DNA from: Candidatus Defluviilinea gracilis
GTDB taxonomy: Bacteria > Chloroflexota > Anaerolineae > Anaerolineales > Villigracilaceae
Assembly (NCBI GenBank): GCA_016716235.1
Contig: JADJWS010000001.1
Location: 1,364,001-1,428,000, forward strand
Direction of reading: 5' to 3'
Length of the DNA: 64,000 bases
Below are positions 23,998-31,150 of this stretch, piece by piece. Numbering within the stretch: position 1 is the stretch's first letter; every line of letters starts with the position of its first letter. Both the position numbers and the translations under genes were made by a program. The notes below the pieces were generated by a model. The model searched no databases. It saw nothing but the letters and a program-made list of their open reading frames with translations, and was not told where the DNA came from.

Positions 23998-24867
23998 TTA
24001 TTCCACAGGCACAAAGCCAAGTTCCGCCACGATTTCCTGCGCTTCGTCCGAAAGAATCCAATCGAGATATTCCTTGACGACGCCCGTCGGTTCGCCGTCC
24101 GTGTACATGTACAGATCGCGCGCAATCGGATAACTTTTATCGTTGACGGTTGCAATGGCGGGCAAAACGTATGGCACGCCGTCTTCTTTTGCGATGGCGA
24201 TCATTTTCAAATCATGCGGCACGTAGCCCAAGCCATCATAGCCGATCGCGTTCGGGTTTTGACGCACTTCGAGAATGATACCCTCCGATGAAGGCAATAG
24301 CAATGTATCCGTTGAAAACAATGTTTTATTTTCTTTCTCACCCAACCGCAAGACCGTTTCTAAAAAATAGACATGCGTGCCAGAGTTGGTCTCGCGCGAA
24401 AGCCGCACGATGGGTCTGTCTTCGCCGCCGACTTCGATCCAGTTGTTGATTTTGCCGCTGTAAATATCGGCGATCTGTTGGAGCGTCAATTCTGAAACAG
24501 GATTTTCAGGATTCACGATCACCGCAATCGCATCACGCGCAATGACATGCTCCACAGGATTCACGCCGTTCGCCTTCGCCGCTTCGATCTCTTCCTCTTT
24601 GATACTGCGCGACGCGCTCGCAATGTCCACGGTGTTGTTGATGAGCGCGGCGATACCCGTGCCAGAGCCTCCGCCCGTCACCGAAATGCGCACATCGGCG
24701 TGTTCGTTTTGGTATCGTTCCGCCCACGCGAGCGCGAGATTCACGATCGTATCCGAGCCTTTGTTTTCGATATATTTTGTTGACGGGTTGGATGGGGATT
24801 GTGACGATGAACTACAAGAGACAATAATGAAAGAGGAAAGAAGAAAGAAAATAAAGATGCGCTTCAT
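23998..24867 (-). CDS. pstS: Phosphate-binding lipoprotein PstS
   Basis: A 289-residue extracytoplasmic substrate-binding protein. Residues 1-18 are a lipoprotein signal ending SSFIIVSC, with Cys18 as the lipidation site followed by a Ser-rich linker. The phosphate-binding motifs are GSDTIVNLALAWAE near 38, GGGSGTGIAAL near 65 and RETNSGTHVYF near 162. The ATG is only eight bases after a perfect TATAAT on the same strand, so the transcript may be leaderless or nearly so. First gene of the pst run; presumably induced by phosphate limitation, although I could not recognise a Pho box. Confidence 0.95.
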   Translation of the reverse strand: MKRIFIFFLLSSFIIVSCSSSSQSPSNPSTKYIENKGSDTIVNLALAWAERYQNEHADVRISVTGGGSGTGIAALINNTVDIASASRSIKEEEIEAAKANGVNPVEHVIARDAIAVIVNPENPVSELTLQQIADIYSGKINNWIEVGGEDRPIVRLSRETNSGTHVYFLETVLRLGEKENKTLFSTDTLLLPSSEGIILEVRQNPNAIGYDGLGYVPHDLKMIAIAKEDGVPYVLPAIATVNDKSYPIARDLYMYTDGEPTGVVKEYLDWILSDEAQEIVAELGFVPVE

Positions 24868-24875
24868 TGAGACGA

Positions 24876-24881
24876 ATTATA
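24876..24881 (-). promoter_or_regulatory. -10 box of pstS, near-leaderless
   Basis: TATAAT on the - strand lies eight bases before the pstS ATG, so transcription should start at or within a base or two of the start codon. No convincing -35 is visible, which would fit an activated promoter. Confidence 0.55.
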
Positions 24882-25290
24882 GTCGAAAGCATTCACTGGA
24901 TGAAGAACTGCGCTTCAGACTCCCTTCGGGCTGATTCTGTTTCTTCAACATTTTTCTCCGCTTCAGTCCCACATGGACGTAAATGTCCACGCTATTCCTA
25001 CCAAGCCCGCTATTGCAGGTCAACAATTAAACTGAGCAATACATCAATCAGCCACAGACCCCGAAGGGGTGTCAGAGGCGGCAAATTTATGTCATCCCTT
25101 CGGGATTTGGATACTCATTTCGCTGTGTTTAGAATCTTGTCATCCCTTCGGGATTGGTTCTGTGGCAAAATTCATATCGGGTTTATCGCTAGTATCATTT
25201 ATCAGTTTGCAAAAGTGGGCTTCATCCCTTCGACGCGGCTCAGGGCAAGCTTTCATCGTTTCGATGAACTCAACGCAAGCCTTGTTCTGA
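24882..25290. other. Divergent pstS-pstB2 intergenic region with short repeats
   Basis: About 400 bases with no supported gene. Three copies of a CATCCCTTCGGGATT palindromic unit (near 25093, 25138 and a related CCGAAGGGGTGTC at 25068) and a CATCCCTTCGACGCGGCTCAGGG element near 25225 are visible. ATGGACGTAAATGTCCAC near 24973 is a small palindrome. Any Pho-type operator controlling both directions should lie here, but I cannot identify one. Confidence 0.5.
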
Positions 25291-25296
25291 TAAAAT
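25291..25296 (+). promoter_or_regulatory. -10 box of pstB2, leaderless
   Basis: TAAAAT is followed by six bases and then the ATG at 25303; no Shine-Dalgarno is present. The predicted transcription start coincides with the start codon. Confidence 0.5.
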
Positions 25297-25302
25297 CTCC
25301 CC

Positions 25303-26064
25303 ATGAGTTCGACTCAATCCGCCTTCTCCGTCCAAAACTTGGACTTTTACTACAACACCAACGCGAAGACTCTTTCGAACATCAACATCGAGATCCAGCC
25401 GCGCAAAGTGACCGCGCTCATCGGTCCGTCGGGATGCGGCAAGTCCACGTTTTTGCGCTGTCTCAATCGGATGAACGACACTATCGCAGGCACGCGCGTG
25501 GATGGGAAGATTTTCCTCAACGGTGAAGACATTTACGGCGAGAAAATGGACGTGGTCAATTTACGTCAGCGCGTGGGCATGGTGTTTCAGAAGCCGAATC
25601 CGTTTCCACAGTCCATTTACGACAACGTGGCGTTCGGTCCGCGCGTGATGGGTATGGATGTGGACATGGACAAGGTCGTCCGCGAAAGCCTCGAACGCGC
25701 CGCGCTGTGGGACGATGTGAAAGACGACCTCAAAGCCGACGCGTTGAGTCTCGCGCTGGGTCAGCAACAACGACTGTGCATCGCGCGTGTCATCGCCGTG
25801 CAACCCGAAGTGATCCTGATGGACGAGTCCACGTCCGCGCTCGACCCGATCGCCACCCTGCGCGTGGAGGAACTCATCGCCGAACTGAAACAGGATTACA
25901 CCATCGTCATCGTCACGCACAACATGCAACAAGCCGCGCGCGTGTCCGATTACACAGGTCTGTTCTGGCTGGGGGAGCTGGTGGAGTTTTCAGAAACCAA
26001 CTCCATGTTCACGAAGCCGAAGCAAGAATTGACGGAGGCATACATCACAGGGAGGATGGGATGA
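25303..26064 (+). CDS. pstB: PstB-like phosphate ABC transporter ATPase, paralogue 2 (degenerate signature)
   Basis: A 253-residue PstB-like ATPase. Walker A GPSGCGKST at 41-49, Q-loop MVFQKPNPFP with Gln96, Walker B ILMDESTSALDP with Glu175 and H-loop His206 are all present. The ABC signature reads LALGQQQR (150-157) where PstB has LSGGQQQR, so both the Ser and the first Gly are changed. It is divergent from pstS-pstA and is apparently expressed from a leaderless promoter. Its defects complement those of paralogue 1 at 19919; see findings. Otherwise the length and sequence are those of a canonical PstB. Confidence 0.92.
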   Translation: MSSTQSAFSVQNLDFYYNTNAKTLSNINIEIQPRKVTALIGPSGCGKSTFLRCLNRMNDTIAGTRVDGKIFLNGEDIYGEKMDVVNLRQRVGMVFQKPNPFPQSIYDNVAFGPRVMGMDVDMDKVVRESLERAALWDDVKDDLKADALSLALGQQQRLCIARVIAVQPEVILMDESTSALDPIATLRVEELIAELKQDYTIVIVTHNMQQAARVSDYTGLFWLGELVEFSETNSMFTKPKQELTEAYITGRMG

Positions 26065-26109
26065 GGGGTAAACCAAGTAGACAGGTAAAAAAATAAACAC
26101 GTAAACAAG

Positions 26110-26145
26110 GAACAGCGCGGACAATATTCAATGTCCGCGCTGTTC
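26110..26145 (+). terminator. Terminator-like hairpin after pstB2
   Basis: GAACAGCGCGGACA (26110-26123) pairs perfectly with TGTCCGCGCTGTTC (26132-26145) around an 8-base loop, 45 bases after the pstB2 stop. The T-run is poor, so it may act in both directions. Confidence 0.65.
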
Positions 26146-26176
26146 AATTACTATTTACCAATTACCACTTACCGCC

Positions 26177-26296
26177 TCACGAATGCTGTCCCTTCCAGAA
26201 CTCATCATCCGTCGCTTTGATCTCTTTCATGTCACCCGTCACAATGAACACCGTCCGTTCGCAGATATTCGTCACGCGGTGGAGATTGGGCTTCAC
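26177..26296 (-). pseudogene. phoU: phoU remnant (C-terminal end only)
   Basis: On the - strand a frame open for only 39 codons reads NICERTVFIVTGDMKEI and then KATDDEFWKGQHS before a stop. This matches the last helix of PhoU, the negative regulator of Pst/PhoR signalling, where family members have an N-I-A-E-x-x-x-x-x-x-x-G pattern. Immediately upstream the frame is closed by TGA-TAG and a 14-base-pair hairpin (26310-26344) replaces the rest of the gene. No other part of phoU is recognisable, so it is a truncated relic rather than a functional gene. Confidence 0.65.
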
Positions 26297-26309
26297 CTAT
26301 CATTTAACG

Positions 26310-26344
26310 GCACAAGAGCCGGGGAGGAGACCCGGCTCTTGTGC
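26310..26344. repeat. Perfect 14-bp hairpin at the phoU truncation point
   Basis: GCACAAGAGCCGGG (26310-26323) and CCCGGCTCTTGTGC (26331-26344) around a 7-base loop. It lies exactly where the phoU coding sequence breaks off, which suggests that it belongs to the end of whatever deleted or replaced the gene. It could also terminate transcription. Confidence 0.65.
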
Positions 26345-26362
26345 GCTGAGGAGAGAATGAAA

Positions 26363-26494
26363 CTATTTCCTGATCGTCGGCTGTTGCTTTGCGACCTCAA
26401 CCTGCTGGCACAGGAAGGCGCGCCGCTTTTGAAATGTATCGGTGATGAAAACTGCGATGAGCATTGATGTCGCGGCGAACAGGAATATTTCCAT
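26363..26494 (-). CDS. Possible 43-residue small membrane protein
   Basis: An ORF beginning MEIFLFAATSMLIAVF, one hydrophobic helix followed by a charged tail with Lys-Arg-Arg and a Lys at the C-terminus. It lies on the same strand as, and upstream of, the phoU remnant. No Shine-Dalgarno precedes the ATG and I recognise no family. The membrane-helix-plus-basic-tail shape is the only support; it may be chance. Confidence 0.25.
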   Translation of the reverse strand: MEIFLFAATSMLIAVFITDTFQKRRAFLCQQVEVAKQQPTIRK

Positions 26495-26761
26495 GCGCAC
26501 AGGATAGCACGGAGTCATCCACTTGTGCTTTGCAATAGGTTTGCGGACGCACAACAATTATGCAATGGTCGACCTAACGGAATCGAAAGGAAGGGATTTC
26601 GCAAGCCTTAAGAAATTTTGATCTGGCTGGACGCAGATCGGAAGACGTCAACTCGTTCGAGGTTTGACATAAAAGGAGCGCGTCTTTAGCAGTGGCGACT
26701 TTGTCGCTCTCGGGTAAAATTTATGGGAGGTGTTTTTTGAGCCTATATTTTCGCTTTTTTC
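26495..26761. other. Gene-free spacer before the FAD oxidoreductase
   Basis: No ORF, repeat or RNA structure that I recognise. It ends in the promoter at 26762-26789. Confidence 0.4.
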
Positions 26762-26789
26762 TTGACCTATTTGGCGCGTGGATTAATAT
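26762..26789 (+). promoter_or_regulatory. Sigma70-type promoter of the first phytoene-desaturase-like gene
   Basis: TTGACC (5/6 match) and TAATAT (4/6 match) are separated by 16 bases. The predicted start, about 26796, leaves a leader of about 36 bases containing the GGAGAAGGAA ribosome-binding region before the ATG at 26832. Confidence 0.5.
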
Positions 26790-26831
26790 CGACATTTCAT
26801 TATTGTTGAAAACATGGAGAAGGAATTGTTC

Positions 26832-28427
26832 ATGACATCCAATCAATACGACGCAATCATCATCGGCGGGGGACATAACGGACTTGTCGCCGCCGCTTAC
26901 CTAGCCAAAGCGGGCAAGAAAGTTGTCGTGCTGGAGCGCAGACACATCGTCGGTGGGGCGGCGGTGACGGAGGAGATTTTTCCTGGGTTCAAGTTCACCG
27001 AGTTTTCGTATGTGGTGAGTCTGTTGCGCCCAGAGATCATCCGTGATTTGGAATTGCCTAAGCATGGACTCAAAATCCTGCCGTTACCAAGCACATTCAC
27101 GCCGATGGAAAACGGAGATTATCTCGCCGCGTGGGATGACCATGATCTAACCCGCCGTGAGATTTATCGTCACTCGCCGAAAGATGCAGAAGCGTATGAT
27201 GAGTATGCGCGTGTGATGGCGCGTGCGGCAAAGGCGATCAAGCCGATCATCAATTTGATTCCGCCCGACCCATCCTCGTTAAGTATTCGTGACATGCTGG
27301 GATTATTGAAAGTCGGTCAATATGCGGCAAGTTTAAAAGAAAAAGAACTTTATACGATTGCCAAACTCGCCACACAATCATCCGCGGATTTGCTTGAAGA
27401 GTGGTTCGAGACCGACGCGCTCAAAGGGACAAAAGCCGCCAGCGGAATCATCGGTACATTTTTAGGTCCGCGCTCGCCTGGGACGGCGTATGTTCTGCTC
27501 CATCATTACATGGGCGAAATTGACGGCGCCTTCCGCGCGTGGGGTTTTGCCAAGAACGGCTCTGGCGGAGTCAGCGGCTCCATTCTTAACGCGGCGCAAG
27601 CGCTCGGGGTGGAGATCAGAGTTGGTTGTTCGGTGAGTCAGGTCAAGGTCAAGAATGGAAGCGCAGTGGGCGTCATCCTTGAAAATGGCGACGAGATTCA
27701 ATCCAAAGTCGTCATGTCTGCCGCCGATCCAAAACGGACGTTCCTGCAATTTGTTGAACAAAAATATTTGCCCGATGATTTTGTCACGTCCATTCAAAAT
27801 TTTCGCACGCGCGGTTCGTCGGGAAAAGTTAATATCGCGTTGAGCGAACTGCCAAACTTTACGGCGATGCCGTTTGAAAAGGGACACGAATCGATCCTGC
27901 ATCGCGGCGCGGTTTCGATCAGCCCGAGCATTGACTATATCGAGCGCGCGTATGACGACGCGAAGTATGGTCAGATTTCGAAGCGACCGTATCTCGATAT
28001 GATTTTCCCTTCGATGATTGACCCCGATATGGCGCCGCCTGGTCAGCATGTGATGTCGTGTTTTGTGCAATATGCGCCGTATGATTTGGAGGGCGGATGG
28101 AACGATGAAAAACGAAACGAACTCGGTGAAGCCGTGATCTCAACCATCGAGCAATATGCGCCAAACATTCGCAAATGTATTGTGGGCATGCAAGTCATTT
28201 CGCCGAAAGATATCGAACGCATCGCGGGCATCACGGGCGGAAATATTTTTCACGGCGAGTTGTTGCTGCATCAAATCTTTTTCCTGCGCCCCACGCCGCA
28301 ATGGGCAGATTTCCGCACGCCGCTCAAAGGATATTATTTCGGCGCCAGCGGCGCGCATCCTGGCGGCGGAGTCATGGGCGCGGCGGGGATGTTGGCGGCG
28401 AAGGAGATTTTGAAGGATGGTAATTAG
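26832..28427 (+). CDS. FAD-dependent oxidoreductase, phytoene desaturase/PYROXD2-like, paralogue 1
   Basis: A 531-residue flavoprotein with an N-terminal Rossmann FAD loop (IIIGGGHNGLVAAAYLAKAG at about 9-28), VVLERRHIVGGAAVTEE after it, and a C-terminal FAD-closing motif YFGASGAHPGGGVMGAAGM near 507-525. It resembles bacterial homologues of PYROXD2 and CrtI-type desaturases, but no carotenoid genes (crtB, crtE) are nearby, so a carotenoid substrate is not supported. An ATG at 26814 is in frame; I chose 26832 for its spacing from AAGGAA. A 530-residue paralogue follows at 29448, separated by an unrelated AT-rich gene. The substrate is unknown. Confidence 0.9.
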   Translation: MTSNQYDAIIIGGGHNGLVAAAYLAKAGKKVVVLERRHIVGGAAVTEEIFPGFKFTEFSYVVSLLRPEIIRDLELPKHGLKILPLPSTFTPMENGDYLAAWDDHDLTRREIYRHSPKDAEAYDEYARVMARAAKAIKPIINLIPPDPSSLSIRDMLGLLKVGQYAASLKEKELYTIAKLATQSSADLLEEWFETDALKGTKAASGIIGTFLGPRSPGTAYVLLHHYMGEIDGAFRAWGFAKNGSGGVSGSILNAAQALGVEIRVGCSVSQVKVKNGSAVGVILENGDEIQSKVVMSAADPKRTFLQFVEQKYLPDDFVTSIQNFRTRGSSGKVNIALSELPNFTAMPFEKGHESILHRGAVSISPSIDYIERAYDDAKYGQISKRPYLDMIFPSMIDPDMAPPGQHVMSCFVQYAPYDLEGGWNDEKRNELGEAVISTIEQYAPNIRKCIVGMQVISPKDIERIAGITGGNIFHGELLLHQIFFLRPTPQWADFRTPLKGYYFGASGAHPGGGVMGAAGMLAAKEILKDGN

Positions 28428-28429
28428 TA

Positions 28430-28525
28430 AGTGGTAATTGGAGATTGGAGAATTGGAGATTGGTAATTGGTAATTGGAGACTAGAGACTGGAGATTGAGA
28501 ATTAGAGGATTGGAGAATTGGTTTG
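28430..28525. repeat. GAGAATTGGAGATTGGTAATTGG-type repeat
   Basis: Tandem units of the same family as at 5.6-14 kb, here mixed with GGTAATT variants. They follow the first FAD oxidoreductase gene directly. Confidence 0.75.
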
Positions 28526-28595
28526 AGGATAAAGAGCCGCTTCGGTCTTGACTGGAAGTTGGTTCTGTTGAGTGGAGTTTAGTCAAGTCTTTGGA

Positions 28596-29141
28596 CTAAG
28601 TTCTTAACACTGACACCCTATCACATACCATGGAATCATTTGGCCATCCCTCAAAATCCCACCAGCCTACTTGAGGTCCAACCTTGTAATAATAATCCCA
28701 TAGGATAATGGCTGGTTGACTCACGATAGCTGCAATAATTGCGCCACCTGCTTGAGGCAATCCTACAATATTAACTTTTGCACGCCATGTTTTTGTTTCT
28801 GGAAAGAATTCTTGAACAATTTCCTGAGGCCAGAATCTTTCACCTAAAAGTGTTCTTTCATGAAATACACAATAAAGTCTTAATGTTCCAGGAGGAGGCA
28901 TCACTTGGTATGTACCTTTTACTTCTGTTGTGGTTCCTGATACAGTTTCATTCTTTGGATAAATAATTTTGATACCATAATCAACAGTGAGGTATGAATC
29001 TTGAGAAACAGCTGCATTTTTATAATTAACCCATTCCTGTTTCAATTGGTCATTGGCTTTATCTTTAGTGCGAGCAGTAATCAATGCGGCAAGAATTGTA
29101 GCAATAGCACCAATAATTCCCGTAATAATAGTTGCTTCCAT
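28596..29141 (-). CDS. Unknown small membrane-anchored protein, AT-rich
   Basis: A 181-residue protein with one N-terminal membrane helix (residues about 4-22, TIITGIIGAIATILAALIT) followed by a soluble domain that I do not recognise, containing SYLTVDYGIKIIYPKNETV and GTLRLYCVFHERTLLG, possibly an Ig- or jelly-roll-like beta fold, and ending in a Trp-rich stretch. AGGAGA precedes the ATG. Its base composition is clearly more AT-rich than both flanking paralogues, and it is on the opposite strand between them, so it is probably acquired. No function is proposed. Confidence 0.6.
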   Translation of the reverse strand: MEATIITGIIGAIATILAALITARTKDKANDQLKQEWVNYKNAAVSQDSYLTVDYGIKIIYPKNETVSGTTTEVKGTYQVMPPPGTLRLYCVFHERTLLGERFWPQEIVQEFFPETKTWRAKVNIVGLPQAGGAIIAAIVSQPAIILWDYYYKVGPQVGWWDFEGWPNDSMVCDRVSVLRT

Positions 29142-29258
29142 ATTAATTCTCCTGCATGATTTCTAATTAATTGTAGCTTAGATATTCCGATTAATAGTAT
29201 AGACTAAATCGACTGAATCAACAATGTTATCCTTCAATTCTTAACAAAGGAATCATTC

Positions 29259-29315
29259 ATGACAAATTACTACGACACCATCGTCATCGGCGCGGGGCGG
29301 GGTGAGCGGGGCTAA
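29259..29315 (+). pseudogene. 5' stub of a third phytoene-desaturase-like gene
   Basis: After AAAGGAATCATTC an ATG opens a frame MTNYYDTIVIGAG, the family N-terminus, then breaks at the GGCGCGGGGC of the FAD loop into repeat DNA and stops after 18 codons. It is a broken start of a paralogue of the gene at 29448, which has its own Shine-Dalgarno and ATG. The join is at a G-rich run shared with the inserted repeat. Confidence 0.6.
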
Positions 29316-29420
29316 AGCCGCCCGCTCAGTACATGGAAGCCCTTCGGGCTTCGAGCAAGTCCGCTTCAGCGGACTTCCACGAATTGAGGCAGGGCTTCAG
29401 CCCGACGGACAAAGCAAGCA
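29316..29420. repeat. Palindrome-rich dispersed repeat
   Basis: A chain of small hairpins: AGCCCTTCGGGCT, AAGTCCGCTTCAGCGGACTT and GGGCTTCAGCCC. It joins the broken gene stub to the next full-length paralogue. Similar TTCAGCC/GGACTT repeats are common in environmental genomes. Confidence 0.6.
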
Positions 29421-29447
29421 AAGTACATTGCAATAAAAAGGAATTTT

Positions 29448-31040
29448 ATGTCAAACATTTATGACTACATCATCATCGGCGCGGGGCATAACGGATTAGT
29501 CGCCGCCGCGTATCTAGCCAAGCAAGGCAAAAAAGTTTTGGTCCTCGAACGCCGTTCCATCATCGGCGGTTCGGTGGTGACTGAATCCTTCGGCGAAAAT
29601 TTTCAAGCGGATTCGATCCACGCGGGCGGAAGTCTGCGACCTGACATAATCAAAGACCTAAAACTCGCCTCACACGAACTTCAAGTTGACTCTGTCCATC
29701 AGCCTTTTATTGCGCTCCAATCTGCAAGTCACGCTTCAAGCGTGACCTACGCGGATCATCTGGTTCTCGACCCTGACCCCGTCAAAGCCGCCGAAGCGAT
29801 AAAGAGATTCTCTGAAAAAGATGCGAGTAGATGGAATGAATTCGTCCGCTTTATGGATAAAGCCGCGAGCATTCTCGATGTCGCATACGCCACCATCATG
29901 CCGCGCTTGCCGAAGAATATGAGTCTACGCGATGGCTATGGACTTTTGGAATTGGGTCTCGAACTTCGTTTGGCTGGCAGAAAAGACATGCTCAACTTTA
30001 TCCGCGCCTTGCCCATGTCTGCTCAAGAGTTAGTGGAGGAATATTTTGAATCGGAAATTATCCGCGCCGCGATTGCTTCGGTGGCGATTCACGGCTCCAC
30101 GCTGGGACCGATGTCTGCTGGGACGGGATACACGTTAATCCATAATTGGTTGAATCGTGGCGGGCTGGCGAATCCCCCTCTCCCTGCGGGAGAGGGGCTA
30201 GGGGTGAGGGGAATTGGCGCAATCACCCAAGCGCTTGCAAATGCAGTCAAATTTTTTGGCGGCGAGATACGAACCGATTCCGAAGTTGCCAAAATCAAAA
30301 TCAAAAATCAAATCGCCAAAGGAGTAGTTCTTGCAAACGACGAAGAAATTTCTGCGGATGTGATTCTCTCCTCCGCAAACCCGAAGCACACCTTGCTCAA
30401 ACTCGTCGGCGCGCAGGATCTGCCGCCTGAATTTGTCTGGCACACACAATCCATCAAAATGCGCGGATCGGTGGCGAAGATTCATTTGTTATTGAATGAA
30501 CCCGTAGGGGCGGACCTGCGTGTCCGCCCAGAGCAGGGCAATCACACAGGATTTCCCCCACAGGGAACATTGTGCGTCGCACCTTCCATAAAATATTTGG
30601 AAAAGGCTTACGACGCGGCGAAATACGGCGAAATTTCAGAAAAGCCCTATCTTGAAATCACAACTTCGGGGAATGTGGTTTCGATTCATTTCCAATTCGC
30701 GCCATATCAGTTAAAAACTGGAGACTGGAGACTGGAGACCAAAAAAGTTGAGAAACTTGCAATAGACACTCTGGCGGAATACTTCCCCAATCTCAATTCT
30801 CTAATCTCTAATTCTCATGTAATTACGCCTCTTGATTTGGAAACCACGTACGGTCTCACCGAAGGCGACATCAACCACGGACAATTACAACTTGACCAAT
30901 TTTTATTCATGCGTCCGATTCCAGGCTGGTCGAATCACAAAACGCCGATTGATAATTTATATCTGTGCGGAAGCGGAGTCCACGGCGGAGGCGGGGTCAG
31001 CGGGGTGAGCGGAAGGAATGTAGTGAAGGTGTTGAATTAG
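29448..31040 (+). CDS. FAD-dependent oxidoreductase, phytoene desaturase/PYROXD2-like, paralogue 2 (with repeat insertions)
   Basis: A 530-residue paralogue of the gene at 26832. It has the FAD loop IIIGAGHNGLVAAAYLAKQG at about 7-26, VLERRSIIGGSVVTES, and the closing motif YLCGSGVHGGGGVSGVSGR near 505-523. AAAAGGAATTTT precedes the ATG. At least four stretches are encoded by dispersed repeats inserted in frame: a CACGCTTCAAGCGTG hairpin near residue 95, CCCTCTCCCTGCGGGAGAGG near 245, GTAGGGGCGGACCTGCGTG near 352, and GGAGACTGGAGACTGGAG near 425. The reading frame survives all of them. The product may be functional, since the conserved ends are intact. The substrate is unknown. Confidence 0.88.
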   Translation: MSNIYDYIIIGAGHNGLVAAAYLAKQGKKVLVLERRSIIGGSVVTESFGENFQADSIHAGGSLRPDIIKDLKLASHELQVDSVHQPFIALQSASHASSVTYADHLVLDPDPVKAAEAIKRFSEKDASRWNEFVRFMDKAASILDVAYATIMPRLPKNMSLRDGYGLLELGLELRLAGRKDMLNFIRALPMSAQELVEEYFESEIIRAAIASVAIHGSTLGPMSAGTGYTLIHNWLNRGGLANPPLPAGEGLGVRGIGAITQALANAVKFFGGEIRTDSEVAKIKIKNQIAKGVVLANDEEISADVILSSANPKHTLLKLVGAQDLPPEFVWHTQSIKMRGSVAKIHLLLNEPVGADLRVRPEQGNHTGFPPQGTLCVAPSIKYLEKAYDAAKYGEISEKPYLEITTSGNVVSIHFQFAPYQLKTGDWRLETKKVEKLAIDTLAEYFPNLNSLISNSHVITPLDLETTYGLTEGDINHGQLQLDQFLFMRPIPGWSNHKTPIDNLYLCGSGVHGGGGVSGVSGRNVVKVLN

Positions 31041-31044
31041 AATC

Positions 31045-31079
31045 AAAACATCCGAAGCCGCGAAGACTTCGGATGTTTT
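31045..31079 (+). terminator. Terminator after the second FAD oxidoreductase
   Basis: AAAACATCCGAAG (31045-31057) and CTTCGGATGTTTT (31067-31079) form a perfect 13-bp stem ending in TTTT, four bases after the stop codon. Confidence 0.8.
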
Positions 31080-31085
31080 CCGTGG

Positions 31086-31109
31086 GGCGGGATGCCATCC
31101 CGCCTTTTT
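31086..31109 (+). terminator. Second terminator-like hairpin
   Basis: GGCGGGAT / ATCCCGCC with a 3-base loop and a TTTTT run, seven bases after the first hairpin. Confidence 0.6.
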
Positions 31110-31113
31110 GCCG

Positions 31114-31150
31114 AAGTGACTGTCACGTTAAACGTGACAGTCACTTTTTT
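31114..31150. terminator. Third hairpin, between convergent genes
   Basis: AAGTGACTGTCACG and CGTGACAGTCACTT form a perfect 14-bp stem followed by a T-run that overlaps the last codon of the convergent VOC gene. Oriented for the + strand. On the - strand no T-run follows. Confidence 0.7.

Noticed and set aside
25090..25160. CATCCCTTCGGGATT units as a CRISPR array
   Set aside because: Only two or three short units, palindromic and unequally spaced, with no cas genes.
24867..25526. 219-codon + strand frame overlapping pstS start and pstB2
   Set aside because: It crosses the divergent intergenic repeats and runs out of frame into pstB2; the PstB frame is certain.
26832..31040. Carotenoid biosynthesis cluster
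   Set aside because: The two desaturase-like genes have no crtB, crtE or crtY neighbours and resemble PYROXD2-type oxidoreductases equally well.
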